Shown piece after piece: positions 6,021 through 8,546 of a stretch of DNA of 8,546 bases. The stretch's first letter is position 1. Each line of letters opens with the position of its first letter. The translations under genes and the position numbers were made by a program. Source of the stretch: Planctomycetota bacterium. GTDB taxonomy: Bacteria > Planctomycetota > Planctomycetia > Pirellulales > Pirellulaceae. Below the pieces are notes generated by a model, which did not search any database, was not told where the DNA came from, and worked only from the letters and a program-made list of their open reading frames with translations. The stretch spans positions 1 through 8,546 of the forward strand of contig JAJRVM010000294.1 of assembly GCA_024277285.1 (NCBI GenBank), read 5' to 3'.

Positions 6021-7589
6021 TTAGTTCTTGCGTGGCAGCACGGTGTCGAGGTCCTCTCGCCGCAGCGGTTTGATCAAATGATCGTCAAACCCGGCTTCTT
6101 TGACGGCGCGCCGATCGGCGTCCGCTCCGTATCCGGTCAGCGCGACGAGCCGGATGCCGTCATGTCTTGCGTCGCGTCGGAGCGTGCGAGCTAGCTCGTA
6201 CCCATCAATCCCAGGCAGCCCGATATCGACCAGTGCCAGGTCGAAGTCTCGGTTCTGCAGCAGGTCGAGGCCGACGAGTCCATCCGCCGCAGCCGTCACG
6301 TCATAGCCGTAGATTTCCAGAAGCGACTTCAACATGTCGCGACTATCCGCGTTGTCTTCGACGATCAAGATGCGCCCGCTATGTTTTTCGCGTGGTGAGT
6401 CAGCGTCGGGTTGTTCTTCCTGTTTAGCGGCGCGGTAGGCGGGCAGCCGCACGACGAATTCGGTACCCTGGCCCTGGCCACCGCTGTGTGCAGAGACGGT
6501 GCCACCGTGCAGTTCGACCAGTTGTTTCACCAGCGTCAGGCCGACTCCCATTCCGCCGTCGGATCGGTCGAGTGTGGCGCGTGCCTGGACGAATAACTCG
6601 AACACGCAATCGAGCATGTCGGCCGGAATTCCTTCGCCCGTATCGCGCACGCTCAACACGACGTCATCACGTTCCGGGAAGACGCGCAGCCAAATCTTTC
6701 CGCCGGGGGGCGTGTACTTGATGGCGTTGGTCAGCAGATTCGCTTGGATCTGTTGCAGTCGCGTTGCGTCTCCATGCACCATCATGGGGCGTGGATCGAC
6801 ATCGACCTGCAGGTTCTGCTTGCGTTCGACGACCTTATTGCGCACCGTCGTCAATACGGTTTCGATCGACTCATGTACATCGACTGGCTTGAGAACGAGT
6901 TCGATCTTGCCTTGTGTGACGCGTGTCACGTCGAGCAGGTCATCCAGCAGGCGCGACATTTGGTGCGTTTGGCGTTGAATCACTTGACAAGGGCTCTTGC
7001 ACGCCTTTCGCACCGTGCAGTTGTCGTCCAGAACATAGGTTGCATTAAGGACAGCGCCCAACGGGTTGCGCAGTTCGTGCGAGAGCATTGCCAGGAACTG
7101 GTCACGGCGTTTGAGCGCATCGCGAGCGACCGTTTCCGCTTTTCGTTGAGCGGAAATGTCTTTGGCGCTGGAGGCGATGGCAACCGGAGTTCCTATACTG
7201 TCCGTGATCAGCGAGAGTGTTAACAGGACTTCGCAAAGCTGTCCCAATTTGCAACGCCGCGCCGTCTCGATGTTTCGAGTCGGTTTTCTGACGCGACACT
7301 GAGCGCGGAATTCGCGCGATCGAGTCAACTCGGACTCCGGCACGAGGACTTCGACACTGTTCCCAAGAAGCTCTTCGCGTGACCAACCGTAGCACCGAGT
7401 TGCCTCGCGATTGACGAAGATGATGATTCCGTGCAAATCTTCGATGATCAGCGGATCGGCGGCGTCCATGAAGACTTCAGACATCAGACGACATTCGCGC
7501 GCGGAGCCTTCTAGTCCGCGAATTCCGACAAATGTAACTGCCAGGCCATCAATGTCCGGTCCGCAGTGATGGGGCAAGATGCGCATCAA
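6021..7589 (-). CDS. Hybrid histidine kinase with C-terminal receiver (C-terminal half of the split gene)
   Basis: 522 residues counted from TTG 7589; ATG 7586 is next. The first ~25 residues are the tail of the interrupted PAS domain (MRILP, DGLAVTFVGI). A second PAS follows at ~30-150 (DAADPLIIEDLHG, CYGWSREELLG). HisKA has SHELRNPL with phospho-acceptor H171. HATPase_c has the N box N284-LLTN-A, G1 DTGEG at 316-320, FELF, and G2 GGMGVGL at 345-351. The receiver at ~405-520 has E411/D412, D455, T485 and K507-P. It has no membrane segment, so it should be a cytoplasmic sensor kinase passing phosphate from H171 to D455 and perhaps to other receivers. Its natural start is unclear, since TTG/ATG falls within conserved PAS sequence and the upstream CAAGAG is a weak ribosome site. 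Translation may depend on reinitiation after the TAA 33 bases upstream, or on an internal start such as ATG 7484. Confidence 0.88.
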   Translation of the reverse strand: MMRILPHHCGPDIDGLAVTFVGIRGLEGSARECRLMSEVFMDAADPLIIEDLHGIIIFVNREATRCYGWSREELLGNSVEVLVPESELTRSREFRAQCRVRKPTRNIETARRCKLGQLCEVLLTLSLITDSIGTPVAIASSAKDISAQRKAETVARDALKRRDQFLAMLSHELRNPLGAVLNATYVLDDNCTVRKACKSPCQVIQRQTHQMSRLLDDLLDVTRVTQGKIELVLKPVDVHESIETVLTTVRNKVVERKQNLQVDVDPRPMMVHGDATRLQQIQANLLTNAIKYTPPGGKIWLRVFPERDDVVLSVRDTGEGIPADMLDCVFELFVQARATLDRSDGGMGVGLTLVKQLVELHGGTVSAHSGGQGQGTEFVVRLPAYRAAKQEEQPDADSPREKHSGRILIVEDNADSRDMLKSLLEIYGYDVTAAADGLVGLDLLQNRDFDLALVDIGLPGIDGYELARTLRRDARHDGIRLVALTGYGADADRRAVKEAGFDDHLIKPLRREDLDTVLPRKN

Positions 7590-7622
7590 ATACTCTTGCC
7601 CTAGCCCGTTTGTGACCCGTCG

Positions 7623-8120
7623 TTAGGAGGCTGATTCGCCCAGTAGTACGCGCTGTAGGTCCATGGCCAAGTCGGGGAAATCGGTCATCATCGCGACTTC
7701 GCTGGCAACATCGCTGAAACCGTCGCCGATGCTATGTGGCAACCGGTGGAGAACATCGGTAGCGCGCGGTGTGAATGCCACGATGCGCAGCGCACTATCG
7801 AGCAAGATCGTGCCGACATCCGTGCTCGCCGGCAGGTTGCCGTCGTTGCTTATCGCGTTGGTGGGAGCAGCGCTGAGGGAACGGTGCGAAATGCTGCCCT
7901 GCCGCTGTGCGAGCAGAAGGTCATAGGCGTGCAGTAGATCCCGATAAAGTTGGTTCTGTTCGCGTGGGTCGTCGCGCAAACGCTGAGCATAATCTTTGGG
8001 AGTGTCTGGTCGGCTTAGTTGAAGGCGGCGTTTAACACATCGCGAGATGATGTCGATATTGCCATCGTCAATATCGATCCCGCATTCATTGCTCAAGACA
8101 TCCAAGATGGCATTCAACAT
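7623..8120 (-). CDS. CheR N-terminal domain plus truncated PAS (N-terminal half of the split gene)
   Basis: 165 residues. Residues 1-~62 match the all-helical N-terminal domain of CheR-type methyltransferases (AILDVLSNECGID, then RCVKRRLQL, DYAQRLRDDP, LYRDLL). Residues ~95-165 match the start of the PAS domain that follows CheR in CheB-CheR-PAS fusions (NLPASTDVGTILLD, LRIVAFTPRA, IGDGFSDVAS, FPDLAMDLQRVL). The ~200-residue S-adenosylmethionine-binding core normally between them is absent, and a ~30-residue linker joins them directly, so methylation is not expected. TAA ends the frame in mid-domain. ATG 8120 is the first standard start after an upstream in-frame TGA and fits the domain edge, but no good ribosome site precedes it. 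Alone, the product would have an incomplete PAS fold. Confidence 0.75.
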   Translation of the reverse strand: MLNAILDVLSNECGIDIDDGNIDIISRCVKRRLQLSRPDTPKDYAQRLRDDPREQNQLYRDLLHAYDLLLAQRQGSISHRSLSAAPTNAISNDGNLPASTDVGTILLDSALRIVAFTPRATDVLHRLPHSIGDGFSDVASEVAMMTDFPDLAMDLQRVLLGESAS

Positions 8121-8227
8121 CGCCGTGTCCGGTCTGCTCAGCCTGGGCTTCGTCTCAAAACTCGAAGTCGTTCCGCTTCGCTCGGCGAAAATGACGCGAG
8201 ATCATGTTATTCTGCCGTGTGAGAGAA

Positions 8228-8242
8228 CGTTGTGAGACAACG
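8228..8242. repeat. Inverted repeat in the kinase 5' region
   Basis: CGTTGT (8228-8233), GAG, ACAACG (8237-8242) form a perfect six-base inverted repeat. It lies between the candidate promoter and the ATG at 8120, about 40 bases after the expected transcript start. It could be an operator or a leader hairpin. Confidence 0.35.
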
Positions 8243-8278
8243 CGTAGCTGGGATCGTTTGTGAACTCGCAACCACCTG

Positions 8279-8305
8279 ATTGTAGCATTTCAGAGGAAAA
8301 TGCAA
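8279..8305 (-). promoter_or_regulatory. Candidate extended -10 promoter for the kinase gene
   Basis: Reading the minus strand, TTGCAT (8305-8300) is followed after 15 bases by TACAAT (8284-8279), preceded by TG at the extended -10 position (TGCTACAAT). The -35 spacing is short, but extended -10 promoters tolerate a weak -35. Transcription would start near 8272, leaving a leader of about 150 bases before ATG 8120. That leader contains a 16-codon ORF (8205-8155), which is probably chance. Confidence 0.4.
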
Positions 8306-8321
8306 GTCATTCGTGAGAATG

Positions 8322-8354
8322 CCGTCGCGGAAAAAGCCAATAGTCCCGCGACGG
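8322..8354. repeat. Perfect nine-base-pair hairpin upstream of the kinase promoter
   Basis: CCGTCGCGG (8322-8330) and CCGCGACGG (8346-8354) pair perfectly around a 15-base loop that contains five A's. Neither strand has a T run after the stem, so a standard intrinsic terminator is not supported. It may insulate the kinase promoter from minus-strand transcription entering from the right, or be a protein-binding site. Confidence 0.4.
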
Positions 8355-8437
8355 TTGGTTACTGCCGGGTGGTGGGGTGAATGTGGAAGGGTGGTGTCGT
8401 GTCTGAGTGGCAGCAACTGAGGTGAGCGGGAATCCGC

Positions 8438-8546
8438 ATGGCCGCCCGTGATTCAAATGCGCGTGAATTGTCTTTGCACGCGCCAATGGCAGTGAGTGCT
8501 CTGGCGATATGCTTGCCTCGGACGGGTGTTGCAGCTGTCACGAAAA
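8438..8546 (+). CDS. Possible start of a plus-strand gene running off the window
   Basis: ATG 8438 opens a frame with no stop to the window end (36 codons). The upstream GAGCGGG lies about seven bases away and could serve as a weak ribosome site. The residues (MAARDSNAREL, then a short hydrophobic stretch near MAVSALAICL) match no family I recognise. An overlapping minus-strand frame is equally open, so chance cannot be excluded. Confidence 0.18.
   Translation, partial: MAARDSNARELSLHAPMAVSALAICLPRTGVAAVTK

Larger units (their letters stand above)
6021..8120 (-). pseudogene. CheR_N-PAS-PAS-histidine kinase-receiver gene split by one in-frame TAA
   Basis: From ATG 8120 down to TAA 6021-6023 the reading frame is continuous apart from one TAA at 7623-7625. 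The residues encoded just after the stop (RRVTNGLGQEYLMRILP) continue the first PAS domain in the same frame, matching the family's YLMRILPYR stretch. The untranslated gap between the two halves is therefore coding in origin. Restored, the protein would be 699 residues: CheR N-terminal helices, PAS, PAS, HisKA, HATPase_c, REC. GAA to TAA is an attractive origin, because a Glu fits the family at this point. The rest of the frame is intact with all kinase motifs, which suggests a recent mutation, a sequencing error, or that one or both halves still work. Confidence 0.65.

Noticed and set aside
5873..6073. 66-codon plus-strand frame across the terminator
   Set aside because: It reads through the terminator stem and T run and into the 3' end of the kinase gene, with no family match.
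6499..7223. Two overlapping 159-codon plus-strand frames
   Set aside because: Both are antisense to the kinase HisKA/HATPase region, which has clear motifs; their products show none.
7623..7625. Recoded selenocysteine or pyrrolysine codon at the in-frame stop
   Set aside because: The codon is TAA, which is not the usual codon for either (TGA and TAG), and I see no strong hairpin directly after it.
1..8546. CRISPR array, tRNA, rRNA, transposase or phage genes
   Set aside because: I saw no regularly spaced repeats, tRNA cloverleaf, rRNA sequence, transposase motif or phage gene on either strand.

Overview
The window looks like chromosomal DNA from a planctomycete, most likely of the Pirellulales group. 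This is inferred from gene content. The first gene has the propeller, helical-repeat and c-type haem layout that is expanded in Planctomycetota and Verrucomicrobiota. A secreted ADP-ribosylglycohydrolase-like enzyme follows it. Downstream is a CsrA fused to a receiver domain, and a hybrid kinase whose N-terminus derives from the CheR-PAS family. No species can be named from sequence alone.

Layout. Positions 1-2316 (+) hold the 3' part of a haem-binding propeller protein whose start lies before the window. After a 174-base gap that may hold a 40-codon ORF, 2491-4182 (+) encodes an exported ADP-ribosylglycohydrolase-family protein with an extra C-terminal beta-rich region. Positions 4183-4903 (721 bases) have no convincing gene. 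They contain a degenerate inverted-repeat element, a candidate promoter, two small hairpins (one with GGA in its loop) and a palindrome directly before a strong ribosome binding site. Positions 4904-5662 (+) encode a 252-residue CsrA-helical linker-receiver fusion, and a good intrinsic terminator follows at 5895-5932.

The right part is on the minus strand. One gene of the CheR-PAS-histidine kinase-receiver type runs from 8120 down to 6021, but a single in-frame TAA at 7623-7625 interrupts it inside the first PAS domain. Conserved PAS sequence continues in the same frame beyond the stop. An extended -10 promoter candidate lies about 150 bases upstream. The last hundred bases may begin another plus-strand gene.

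How the genes may work together. The first two encode exported or periplasmic proteins and may be co-transcribed, perhaps for use of external organic matter; this is inference. The CsrA-receiver and the hybrid kinase converge tail to tail and could form a signalling pair in which phosphorylation controls an RNA-binding protein. Nothing in the sequence proves the pairing, and the nonsense codon makes the state of the kinase uncertain. The CsrA-receiver fusion, with its H-box-like linker and GGA-rich leader, is the most interesting item here.
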